NCBI GenBank assembly: GCA_035504735.1
Contig: DATJRJ010000256.1
Span: 61,142 to 125,141 of the forward strand
Source of the DNA: JAJPIG01 sp035504735
GTDB taxonomy: Bacteria; Desulfobacterota; Binatia; Binatales; Binataceae
Direction: 5' to 3'
DNA: 64,000 nucleotides
Part shown: positions 52,848 to 60,843 of the stretch, piece by piece
Layout: each line of letters starts with the position of its first letter
Numbering within the stretch: position 1 is the first letter of the stretch
Notes under the pieces: generated by a model
What the model was told of the DNA's origin: nothing
Database searches by the model: none
What the model saw: the letters and a program-made list of their open reading frames with translations, nothing else
Program-made: the position numbers and the translations under genes

Positions 52848-53504
52848 TTACCCGTGGCCGGCAAGCCGCTCGTGATCGCTGCGAGCGAGGCGTCCGCGGC
52901 TGATTTCGTAGAGCTGAAAATCGAGCCCCGCCAGCGCCTCCGCGCTATGCGCTGTGATCAGCACCGCGCAGTTGCGCGCCAGTGTTTCCCCGATCAGGTC
53001 TTTCACGAGCCTGACACCGGCCGAATCCAGCGCAGTTAATGGCTCGTCCATGATAATCAAGCCCGGATCGGCGATCAGAGCGCGGGCGACCGCGAGGCGC
53101 TGCTCGTTGCCGCGCGAGATCGTACGCACGCGATAACTGCCAAGTGCTTCCAGCCCAACGCGCTTGAGCCATTGTGCGGCCCGCCCGCGAGCGTCGCGCA
53201 GACCATAGAGCGCCGCGTAAAACTCCAGATTCTCGCCGGCGGTCAGGTTCGGATACAGCCAGCTCTGATGGCTCAAAAGGCCGATTCTGGAGCGCTCGGC
53301 GTGTCCCCCGAAGATCGCGACCGTCCCGCTGCTTGGACGCAGCAGCCCCGCAAAAATCTTGACCAGGGTCGATTTGCCGGAGCCGTTGGCGCCACTGATT
53401 GCGGCGAGCGTGCCGGGCCAGAGCTCGAAGTCGATATCGCGCAGCACCGGCACGAGGCCGAAGGTCATCGACACCCCGCGGGCGGCGAGGGCCGGCTGAT
53501 CCAT
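52848..53504 (-). CDS. ccmA: Heme ABC exporter ATPase CcmA
   Basis: The 218-residue ABC ATPase has Walker A GANGSGKST, the signature helix with SRGNEQRLAVARAL, Walker B GLIIMDEP and the switch His in LITAHS. Its place ahead of ccmB identifies it as CcmA. The start MDQPALAARG overlaps the stop of the upstream zinc-ribbon gene as ATGA, which indicates coupled translation; a longer frame would lie inside that gene. Confidence 0.93.
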   Translation of the reverse strand: MDQPALAARGVSMTFGLVPVLRDIDFELWPGTLAAISGANGSGKSTLVKIFAGLLRPSSGTVAIFGGHAERSRIGLLSHQSWLYPNLTAGENLEFYAALYGLRDARGRAAQWLKRVGLEALGSYRVRTISRGNEQRLAVARALIADPGLIIMDEPLTALDSAGVRLVKDLIGETLARNCAVLITAHSAEALAGLDFQLYEISRGRLARSDHERLAGHG

Positions 53505-53980
53505 CAGCCGGCCTCGCCGCCCGCGCGCCTTAGTTCGGCAAGCGGCACGCCGCATCCGGCACAGAATTTATGCGATGGGCCGACAGCAGCGCCGCACTGC
53601 GGGCAGAAGCGGACGCGGCGGGCAGCGGCGCCTGCGGGTGCCGCCACGGCCCGCAACGTCCGCACCGATGCTGCGGGCGAGACCGCGGACGCGCCGAGAG
53701 CGACCTCGGAACGAAGCCGCCCCAGCGCACTCATCGCGGCCAGCGCCCGCTCCTCGAGCGGCGACTTGAGGGCGGCGTAATCGGCATCGGAGAGTTTGCC
53801 CATCTCGCGGTCGAACTCGAGATCGCGGAGCCCCTGTAGCGCGAGTTCGCGTTCATGCCGCAGGCGCTCGGCCTCAACCGAGGGACGCGGGCTACGCCGC
53901 CGCAGCGACTCGCCCGTCAGCGGAGCCGCCACGAAGAGCGCCACGCCGGCCACGATCAGGATCGCCGCCAAGTAGATCAC
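53504..53980 (-). CDS. Zinc-ribbon membrane protein of the ccm locus (CcmI-like N-terminus)
   Basis: The 158-residue protein has one N-terminal membrane helix (IYLAAILIVAGVALFVAAP), a helix with the pattern ALQGLRDLEFDREMGKLSDADYAAL resembling CcmI (shown here in part: DREMGKLSDADYAAL), an alanine-rich linker, and a C-terminal zinc ribbon (FCPQCGAAV, FCAGCGVPL). It lies between ccmH and ccmA. I infer an accessory role in cytochrome c maturation, perhaps apocytochrome handling, with a zinc ribbon instead of the TPR part of CcmI. The function is not established. Confidence 0.7.
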   Translation of the reverse strand: MIYLAAILIVAGVALFVAAPLTGESLRRRSPRPSVEAERLRHERELALQGLRDLEFDREMGKLSDADYAALKSPLEERALAAMSALGRLRSEVALGASAVSPAASVRTLRAVAAPAGAAARRVRFCPQCGAAVGPSHKFCAGCGVPLAELRRAGGEAG

Positions 53981-53984
53981 GGCA

Positions 53985-54470
53985 CTAGATTTCCTCTTTC
54001 AGCCGGCGTTCGAGTTCGCGCCGCAGGGCCGGATTGCCGGCGCCCACCGGCGCGGGTTTGGGGCCTCCGGGCGGAACCGGCAGCGGTCGCGCGGCGCGCC
54101 AGCGTGAGGTCGTTAACATCACCAGCATCGCACCGATCAGGATCGCCAGTGGCGGAATGACCCAGGCCAACAGGTTGAAACCCTCGGTGGTCGGCGCGGA
54201 AAGCACCTTCTCGCCATACTTGGCGCGGAAGATCGCGATTATCTGCACACGATCCATCCCCTGCGCGATCATCCTATCGATCTTTTCGCGGGCCGGGACC
54301 GAGAACTCGCAGTTCGGATGATTACAGTTGGCGACCGTCAGACCGCATCCGCACTGGCAGGTCAGCCCCTCGGACACTGCCTGGCGAGTAGTCTTCGGTG
54401 AAACCGCCGGGGCAGCAGCCGGAACGATCGTCAGTAGCGCGAGTATCGCGATTGCGAAAGCGAGCTTCAT
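53985..54470 (-). CDS. ccmH: Cytochrome c maturation protein CcmH, Cys-rich variant
   Basis: CcmH reduces or presents apocytochrome thiols for heme attachment. The 161-residue protein has a signal peptide (KLAFAIAILALLTIVPAAA), a small periplasmic three-helix domain and a C-terminal membrane helix (LLAWVIPPLAILIGAMLVML). Instead of the usual LRCxxCQ motif it has LTCQCGCGLTVANC followed by NHPNC, five cysteines in 17 residues. The downstream helix pattern (REKIDRMIAQGMDRVQI) matches CcmH. The start was placed at the ATG that gives a signal peptide. Confidence 0.85.
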   Translation of the reverse strand: MKLAFAIAILALLTIVPAAAPAVSPKTTRQAVSEGLTCQCGCGLTVANCNHPNCEFSVPAREKIDRMIAQGMDRVQIIAIFRAKYGEKVLSAPTTEGFNLLAWVIPPLAILIGAMLVMLTTSRWRAARPLPVPPGGPKPAPVGAGNPALRRELERRLKEEI

Positions 54471-54481
54471 GCGCCTCGCGA

Positions 54482-56500
54482 TCAGCGGCCTCCCGCGGCG
54501 GGCTCGGACGCAAATCGATCTTCGGGGATTCGGCCGCGCACGCTGGCGGCAATCGCGGCTCGCTCGCGCACATTCGGCCACATCGCGATCACCGTCCCGA
54601 ACGCCATTACGAAGCCGCCCAACCAGATCCAGAAGACCAGCGGCGTCAGGAAGACCTGGAAGGTCGCAGTCGCCGAAGCCTGGTCGAATCCCGCCAGTAC
54701 CAGGTAGAGATCGGCCGCCGGGGTCGAGCGAATCGCCACGTCAGTCGCGGGCTGATTCGCCGCCTTGTAGAAGAGCTTGGCAGGCGCCAGCGCGGCGACC
54801 TGGCGTCCGTTGCGCATCACGATCACTTGGGCGCGCACCGTTTCAACATGGGGCGTCTCGGTGGAATCGAGTCCGGCGTAACGCAGCTCATACGGGCCGA
54901 TGGTGAAGCTCTGGCCGGTTTTGACGCTGCGTTTCACCTCGGTCTTAAAAAACGAAGAGCCGACGATCCCGATGAAAGCGAAGATCACGCCAACGTGGAT
55001 CACGTAGCCGCCGTAGCGACGGTTGTTCTTGGCGACCAGATTGACCAGGGCGCGCGCGGGCGGTTCTGCAACCAGATGACCACGGGCTAGCACTCCGCGC
55101 CGGAACTCAACCAGCACCGTGCCGAGCACGAAGGCCGCGAGCGAGAAGGCGGTGAGCGCATACCATTGATCGAGGCCCGCGAGCAGCGCGCAGAGACCGG
55201 TGACGACGCCGAAAATCACCGGCGTCGCGAAGTTACGGGCGAGATTGCGCGGCGTGGTGCGCCGCCATGCGATCAATGGTCCAACGCCCATCAGGAAGAT
55301 CAGCGCCAGCGCGAGCGGTGCATTGACGCGATTGAAGAACGGCGGCCCGACGGTGATCTTAATCCCGCGCACAGCCTCCGACAGCACCGGAAAGAGCGTG
55401 CCCCAAAAGACCGCGAAAGCGATTCCGATCAGCGCCAGGTTATTGAAAAGGAAGGCCGCCTCGCGCGAGAGATAGGATTCGAACTCGGCGGGAGTGCGCA
55501 GATCCTTCACACGTGAGATCAGCAGCGCAGCGTAGAGCACGGCGACGCTGATGAGAAAGGTCAGAAAATACGGCCCGAGGCCCGATTGGGTGAAAGAGTG
55601 GACCGACGAGATCACGCCGCTGCGCGTAATGAACGTGCCGAACAGGGTCAGTCCGAACGCCATCCCGATCAGCGCCAGGTTCCAGACCTTCAACATGTCC
55701 TTGCGTTCCTGGATCATCACCGAGTGCAGGTAGGCGGTCATCACCAGCCACGGCATGAAGGCGGCATTCTCGACCGGGTCCCACGCCCAATAACCGCCCC
55801 AACCCAGCACCTCGTAGGCCCAGCGCGCGCCGAACAGATTGCCGAGCGTGAGAAAGAACCACGAGAAGATTGCCCAGCGGCGCGTGGTGCGTATCCAGCT
55901 ATCGTCGAGCTTGCGGGTGATTAGCGCCGCCGCGCCGAACGCGAACGGCACGGTGGCGCTGACATACCCGGTATAGAGCGACGGCGGATGGATCGCCATC
56001 CAGTAGTTCTGCAGCAGCGGATTCAGATCGGTGCCCTGCGCCGGGACGATGGCGAGTAACGCAAATGGCCGCGTAACGAAGTTGAGCATCGCCAGAAAGA
56101 AGATCGCGACGCCCGCCATCACCGACAGCGCCCACGGCGCGATTTCGAGATTGCGGCGGCGGTTCTGCCAGGCGACGATCGCCGTAAAGATCGAAAGCAG
56201 CCAGGTCCAGAACAGCAACGAGCCCTGCTGCCCGCCCCACAGCGCGGTTACCTTATAGATGGTCGGCAGCGTGGTGCTGGAGTAGGAAGCGACGTACTCG
56301 AGCGAGAAGTCGCTGCGCAAAAGCTCGGTCCACAGCACGACCATCGCGACCGTGACCATCGCGCACATCGCCCACAAGGCATGACGCGCGCTGGCGATTA
56401 GTTCCGGAAGCCCGCGGCGAATACCGTAGAGATTTGCGCCGATCGAATACAACGCGAGGATGAGCGCGAGCGCGAGCGCCAATTGACCCAGCAGTGGCAT
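54482..56500 (-). CDS. ccmF: Cytochrome c heme lyase subunit CcmF
   Basis: CcmF takes heme from CcmE and, with CcmH, attaches it to apocytochrome c. The 672-residue protein has about fifteen membrane helices, the WWD-type motif WGGYWAWDPVENAAFMPW, conserved His residues in NYWMAIHPPSLYTGY and AYLHSVMIQER, and a large periplasmic C-terminal domain. It lies 11 bases before ccmH and seven after ccmE. Confidence 0.95.
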   Translation of the reverse strand: MPLLGQLALALALILALYSIGANLYGIRRGLPELIASARHALWAMCAMVTVAMVVLWTELLRSDFSLEYVASYSSTTLPTIYKVTALWGGQQGSLLFWTWLLSIFTAIVAWQNRRRNLEIAPWALSVMAGVAIFFLAMLNFVTRPFALLAIVPAQGTDLNPLLQNYWMAIHPPSLYTGYVSATVPFAFGAAALITRKLDDSWIRTTRRWAIFSWFFLTLGNLFGARWAYEVLGWGGYWAWDPVENAAFMPWLVMTAYLHSVMIQERKDMLKVWNLALIGMAFGLTLFGTFITRSGVISSVHSFTQSGLGPYFLTFLISVAVLYAALLISRVKDLRTPAEFESYLSREAAFLFNNLALIGIAFAVFWGTLFPVLSEAVRGIKITVGPPFFNRVNAPLALALIFLMGVGPLIAWRRTTPRNLARNFATPVIFGVVTGLCALLAGLDQWYALTAFSLAAFVLGTVLVEFRRGVLARGHLVAEPPARALVNLVAKNNRRYGGYVIHVGVIFAFIGIVGSSFFKTEVKRSVKTGQSFTIGPYELRYAGLDSTETPHVETVRAQVIVMRNGRQVAALAPAKLFYKAANQPATDVAIRSTPAADLYLVLAGFDQASATATFQVFLTPLVFWIWLGGFVMAFGTVIAMWPNVRERAAIAASVRGRIPEDRFASEPAAGGR

Positions 56501-56507
56501 CGGACCG

Positions 56508-56957
56508 CTAGCCCTTTTTATCCGGAACGTACTTGGAGGGGCACTTGGTCAGAACCTGGCTCGCTTCGACCTGCGACGGCTTGCGCAGCCGCCCCTCGAC
56601 GATTACATCGCGATTATCGGCCAGCATGTCGGGTTTCGGCTCGCCCCGCGCGACCACGTTGAACAGCACCGGCGGGTCTCCGGCTGCCACCGGTTCCACC
56701 GTCGCACCGCCATCGTTCTGCGGCAGCGGCATCATCGTGAACCGAAGGGTCAGCGTTATCGGATCCCATCGGATTGTCCCCGGCTTGACGCGCCCGGCGA
56801 TACGCAAGCTCTGGCCCATCAATTCCGTTTCCCGCGCCCTGACTTCGTTGACCGTCAGGTAGTACTCCGAGGTGCTCTGGATGGCAGCCGTGATCAGGTA
56901 GGCGACGGCGGCTATCACCAATCCGACGCCGATCGCGAACCGCAGTTTTCTAGGCAT
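56508..56957 (-). CDS. ccmE: Heme chaperone CcmE, CxxxY variant
   Basis: CcmE carries heme covalently from CcmABC to CcmF. The 149-residue protein has one N-terminal membrane helix and an OB-fold domain (GQSLRIAGRVKPGTI, DVIVEGRL). The canonical heme-binding HxxxY is replaced by Cys139-P-S-K-Tyr143 near the end. CxxxY CcmE proteins are known from Desulfovibrio and archaea. The gene heads the ccmE-F-H-(zinc ribbon)-A-B run. A 114-base gap separates it from yacG and holds no recognised feature. Confidence 0.93.
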   Translation of the reverse strand: MPRKLRFAIGVGLVIAAVAYLITAAIQSTSEYYLTVNEVRARETELMGQSLRIAGRVKPGTIRWDPITLTLRFTMMPLPQNDGGATVEPVAAGDPPVLFNVVARGEPKPDMLADNRDVIVEGRLRKPSQVEASQVLTKCPSKYVPDKKG

Positions 56958-57071
56958 CGTGATAACTCGATCGATCCGGCGGCGATTGGGTCGCGCCGCG
57001 ACTGCTCATTCTGGCTGTGGAAGACGGAATCGGCAAGCGAACCGCAGAGCCTGGCGAGCCCGGACGGCATC

Positions 57072-57260
57072 TCAATTCAGCAGGCGTTCCTTCTTGCGAT
57101 CATCGGGATGGGCGCGGTCGTCGCGCTTTCCGCCCGCGATTCGGTAGCCCTCGCCCGCCCACGTTCCGAGGTCGACCATTTGGCAGCGTTCGGAGCAGAA
57201 CGGCCGGAACCGATTAGCCGGGGAACCATCGCTGACTTTCTTGCAGATCGGGCAGCGCAC
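57072..57260 (-). CDS. yacG: YacG, zinc-binding DNA gyrase inhibitor family
   Basis: A 62-residue protein with CPIC near the N-terminus and RPFCSERCQMVDLGTWAGEGY, the YacG zinc site (four Cys) and signature. YacG from E. coli binds GyrB and inhibits gyrase. It lies upstream of ccmE on the same strand and is divergent from the flavoprotein gene. Length is typical; the charged C-terminal tail is variable in the family. Confidence 0.9.
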   Translation of the reverse strand: MRCPICKKVSDGSPANRFRPFCSERCQMVDLGTWAGEGYRIAGGKRDDRAHPDDRKKERLLN

Positions 57261-57436
57261 GAAAAATATGGTTCCAGATCATGATGATGTCTGCAATAAG
57301 TTGCCATTGGATCGCGCAGGTATGCTGCCGCCCGATGTAGCGTCGGATCACCCAGTTACCATGTGCGTTTAGGCAATCGCGCGGCACGATGTCATGATCG
57401 ATTGCCGCCGCCCTTTGCGGTTTCAAGGGGACGTCT

Positions 57437-58810
57437 ATGACGAAGTATGACGCGATTGTGATCGGCGCCGGGCAGGCCGGAAATCCGCTCTCTCAGAAGC
57501 TCGCCGACCAGGGATGGAATGTGGCGTTGATCGAAAGCGATCAGGTCGGCGGCACTTGCGTCAATACTGGATGCACGCCGACCAAGACCATGGTCGCATC
57601 TGCCCAGATCGCCCACTACGTGCGCAACGCGATGAAATGGGGCATCCACACGACTGGGATGCGCGTCGATCTCGCCGCAATCGTGGCCCGCAAAGAGCGG
57701 ATGGTGCTCGACTTTCGCGGCGGCCAGGAACGCAAGATTAGCGCGCGCCCGCGTCTGCGCTTTTATCGCGCCCGCGCCCGATTTATCGCGCCGCACCAGC
57801 TCAGCGTCGACGGCGAGATACTCGAGAGCGAGCGCATCTTCATTGATACCGGCATGCGCGTGGCGATCCCGAAAATCGACGGCCTCCATAAAGTCGATTA
57901 TCTGACCAACGCCACCGCCATGGAGTTGCGCGAGATTCCCAGGCATCTGTTGATACTCGGCGCCGGTTATATCGGTCTCGAGTTCGGCCAGATGTTCCGG
58001 CGCTTTGGCAGCGAAGTCACGATCGTCGAACATGCCGATCGGATCATCGCGCACGAGGATTCTGACGTAAGCAGCGAGCTGCGCAAGATTCTCGAGGACG
58101 AAGGTATCCGGTTCGTGATGGGCGCCAGCGCAAACCGCGTCGCCAAGCGGGAGGACCGGCTGCAACTCGATCTGGAGGCCGCCGGCCGGCGGAGCACCAT
58201 CGAGGGCACGCACTTGCTGATCGCTACCGGCCGCCGCCCTAACACCGACGACCTGGGCGTCGAGCATGCCGGCCTCGCACTCGACGATCACGGTTACATC
58301 GAGGTGAACGGGCGGCTCGAAACCAACGTCCCCGGTGTGTGGGCACTCGGCGACGTCAAGGGCGGCCCCGCCTTCACGCACATCTCGTTTAACGATTACC
58401 AGGTCGTCTACGGCAATCTGATCGAGGGCAAAAATCTCAGCATCGAACATCGCCTCGTACCCTATTCCGTCTTCACCGATCCGGAACTGGGACGAGTCGG
58501 GATGACCGAGGCCGAGGCGCGCGCCGATGGGCAGCGCCTCAAGATCGGAAAAATTCCGATGAGCCGGGTGTCGCGTGCCCTCGAACGTGATGAGACTGCC
58601 GGGTTTATGAAAATCGTCATCGATGCCGCGGAGGACCGAATCCTCGGCGCGGCGCTGCTCTGTACCGACGGCGGCGAGCTGGTACAGATTCTTGGAGCGG
58701 TTATGATGGCAGGCGCGCCATATACGCTGCTCAAAGGCGCCGTGTATATCCATCCGACGCTCGCCGAAGGTTTCTGGACGCTGATGGAGGATGTGAAGCC
58801 GGTGCCTTAA
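57437..58810 (+). CDS. Pyridine nucleotide-disulfide oxidoreductase, class I
   Basis: The 457-residue flavoprotein has the FAD-binding GAGQAG, the redox-active disulfide CVNTGC (Cys41, Cys46), the NAD-binding GAGYIGLE, the second FAD motif GVWALGDV and a C-terminal dimerisation domain ending IHPTLAEGFW with a His-Glu pair. It lacks the N-terminal HMA domain and C-terminal Cys pair of mercuric reductase, and no dehydrogenase complex genes are near. Dihydrolipoamide dehydrogenase, a MerA-like reductase or another disulfide reductase all fit; I cannot choose. Confidence 0.87.
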   Translation: MTKYDAIVIGAGQAGNPLSQKLADQGWNVALIESDQVGGTCVNTGCTPTKTMVASAQIAHYVRNAMKWGIHTTGMRVDLAAIVARKERMVLDFRGGQERKISARPRLRFYRARARFIAPHQLSVDGEILESERIFIDTGMRVAIPKIDGLHKVDYLTNATAMELREIPRHLLILGAGYIGLEFGQMFRRFGSEVTIVEHADRIIAHEDSDVSSELRKILEDEGIRFVMGASANRVAKREDRLQLDLEAAGRRSTIEGTHLLIATGRRPNTDDLGVEHAGLALDDHGYIEVNGRLETNVPGVWALGDVKGGPAFTHISFNDYQVVYGNLIEGKNLSIEHRLVPYSVFTDPELGRVGMTEAEARADGQRLKIGKIPMSRVSRALERDETAGFMKIVIDAAEDRILGAALLCTDGGELVQILGAVMMAGAPYTLLKGAVYIHPTLAEGFWTLMEDVKPVP

Positions 58811-58895
58811 TCGCGGCGCTTCTGCGGCCGGCTGCGTTTTTGTCTTGCCGCAGACGTACAGACCTCCACCCCGGATGAAAAAAGCGTGAGAAGTT

Positions 58896-60125
58896 TTGGC
58901 TAGCTTGTCCGCCCCATCCGACAGATCGGGAAATCTGTTCCGCCACCAGCCCTTCCTATTTTATTTTTGGGCGCGTGGCCTTTCCGAATTTTCCTCTCAG
59001 ATCGGAGTTGTGGCGGTGGCCTGGCAGATCTATGCGCTGACCGGCAGCGCGTTCGACCTTGGCCTGGTGGGGCTGGTGCAGTTTATTCCCACGGCATTTC
59101 TCGTTTTCGTCGCGGGGCACACTGCGGATCGCTACGACCGCAGGCGGGTAGTGCAGATATGCCAGATCGCCGATGCACTGGCCTCGGCATTTTTGGCCTG
59201 GGGCAGTTTTGCCGGATGGCTGACGGTGACGGAGATCTTTGCCGCGGTAGCAGTGCTCGGCGTGACCACGGCCTTTGACAGCCCAGCCACGGCGGCTTTG
59301 CTGCCCGGTGTGGTGCCGGAGGGGATGCTGCAGAAAGGCACCGCGCTTTCCACCGCCGCGTTTGAGGTCGCGATGATCAGCGGGCCTGCGTTGGGCGGGC
59401 TGGCCTATGTGCTGGCGCCCGGCGTGCCTTACGCGCTGATGGCGGTGTTCTGGTTGGCGTCCGGGATACTGAACGCGGCAATCAGGCTGGACCGGCCCGT
59501 GACCAGCAGGGAACCGCCGACGTTCGGCGCCTTGTTCGCTGGCGTGGGCTTCGTGCGCCGCAACCCAGCGATCCTGGGAACCATATCGCTCGATCTGTTT
59601 GCCGTGCTGCTGGGCGGAGCGACTGCGCTACTGCCGATTTATGCTCGCGACATCCTGCACATCGGGCCGTGGGGACTTGGCGTACTGCGCAGCGCGCCTG
59701 CCGCCGGCGCGTTGCTGATGACAGCCGTGCTGGCGCGCCGTCCCCTCACCCGCCGGGTCGGAATGCGGATGTTTCAGGCCGTTATGATCTTTGGTCTGGC
59801 GACAGTGGTGTTCGGCGTCTCGTATCTGCTCTGGCTTTCGATTCTCGCGCTGGCCATTCTGGGTGCGGCCGATACGGTGAGCATGGTGATTCGCATCTCG
59901 CTGGTGCAGTTGGCAACCCCCGACGAGATGCGCGGCCGAGTCGGCGCGGTGAATTTTCTGTTCGTCAACGCTTCCTACCAACTTGGCGGATTCGAGAGCG
60001 GCATCACCGCGGCCTTGTTTGGCGCGATGCCGGCGGTCGTGATCGGCGGGGTGGGAACCATCGCCGTGGCGCTGCTATGGATGAAATTATTTCCGACGCT
60101 CCGAGACGTCGAGCGCCTGGAATAA
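58896..60125 (+). CDS. MFS exporter (EntS-like)
   Basis: The 409-residue protein has about twelve membrane helices and the DHA3/EntS-type pattern: FYFWARGLSEFSSQIGVVAVAWQIYALTG-like helix 1 (in part SEFSSQIGVVAVAWQIYALT), the loop GHTADRYDRRR between helices 2 and 3, and FDSPATAALLPGVVP. ATPDEMRGRV before helix 11 is typical. This group exports siderophores or drugs. The start is TTG with a weak GAGAAG upstream, so the N-terminus is uncertain. It follows the flavoprotein gene after 85 bases. Confidence 0.83.
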   Translation: MASLSAPSDRSGNLFRHQPFLFYFWARGLSEFSSQIGVVAVAWQIYALTGSAFDLGLVGLVQFIPTAFLVFVAGHTADRYDRRRVVQICQIADALASAFLAWGSFAGWLTVTEIFAAVAVLGVTTAFDSPATAALLPGVVPEGMLQKGTALSTAAFEVAMISGPALGGLAYVLAPGVPYALMAVFWLASGILNAAIRLDRPVTSREPPTFGALFAGVGFVRRNPAILGTISLDLFAVLLGGATALLPIYARDILHIGPWGLGVLRSAPAAGALLMTAVLARRPLTRRVGMRMFQAVMIFGLATVVFGVSYLLWLSILALAILGAADTVSMVIRISLVQLATPDEMRGRVGAVNFLFVNASYQLGGFESGITAALFGAMPAVVIGGVGTIAVALLWMKLFPTLRDVERLE

Positions 60126-60181
60126 ACCGCGATGCTGCCCGCAGCCAAGGGTGTTGTAAACGAAATGCTCGCGCCGTTGCC

Positions 60182-60793
60182 TTATGGAATAGGCGGGGGC
60201 GCATTGCCGATGCGCGCCTGGCGACCGCGATGAAGCAGTATCACCGACAGGACGGCGAGCGCGGCGCCGATCAGAAACAAGACGATTACCAGCCAGATGT
60301 AGGTCTCAACCTCAGTTCCAATCAGCGCCGCGAAAATCAGAAAGGCGCTTACCCAGTAGAAACTCCGATCAAAGTGAATCCCGGCCAGAAAGCTGGTGGT
60401 GGCGAGCAAGAGGATGATCGTGAGAGCGACCGCATTGGTGGACATCTGTCCGCGCTGATACTGCATAAACAAAATCTCGACCGCGACGATCGGACCGATC
60501 CAATGCAGCACCTGCCGCAGCACGATTCGCCACAACGCCACGTCGTAAGCGCGGCCCGAGGCCAGTTCATGGGCGAGGCAGGCGATGCCGAAGATCGGAA
60601 ACATCGCGAACCAGTAGTCGTGCGATTTCTCGCTGGAGAAATTCGAGAGAAACAGCCCGATCATCACCATCACGCCGAGCGCGCCGACGATCAGCAGCCG
60701 TCGCAACAACAGTGACTCGACCAGACCGGCACGCTGCCCGAGCCGGTCCGCCCAACCCGGCGGCGGGGGTGGCTCAGACGCTATCGGATCCAT
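60182..60793 (-). CDS. Membrane protein of unknown function
   Basis: I do not recognise this 203-residue protein. After a proline-rich N-terminal tail it has about six hydrophobic segments (for example VGALGVMVMIGLFLSNF, IGPIVAVEILFMQY, TIILLLATTSFLAGI, YIWLVIVLFLIGAAL) and a basic C-terminal tail. It starts 50 bases downstream of glgB on the same strand, but no functional link is evident. It is convergent with the MFS exporter gene. Confidence 0.7.
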   Translation of the reverse strand: MDPIASEPPPPPGWADRLGQRAGLVESLLLRRLLIVGALGVMVMIGLFLSNFSSEKSHDYWFAMFPIFGIACLAHELASGRAYDVALWRIVLRQVLHWIGPIVAVEILFMQYQRGQMSTNAVALTIILLLATTSFLAGIHFDRSFYWVSAFLIFAALIGTEVETYIWLVIVLFLIGAALAVLSVILLHRGRQARIGNAPPPIP

Positions 60794-60843
60794 GATTTAC
60801 TCGTGGCTGTTTCGCGCCGTCCGGTTTCATCGGTTCTCTGGTT

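Noticed and set aside
53172..53780. Long open frame antisense to ccmA and the zinc-ribbon gene
   Set aside because: It mirrors two recognised genes, has no family features, and many such antisense frames occur throughout this GC-rich window.
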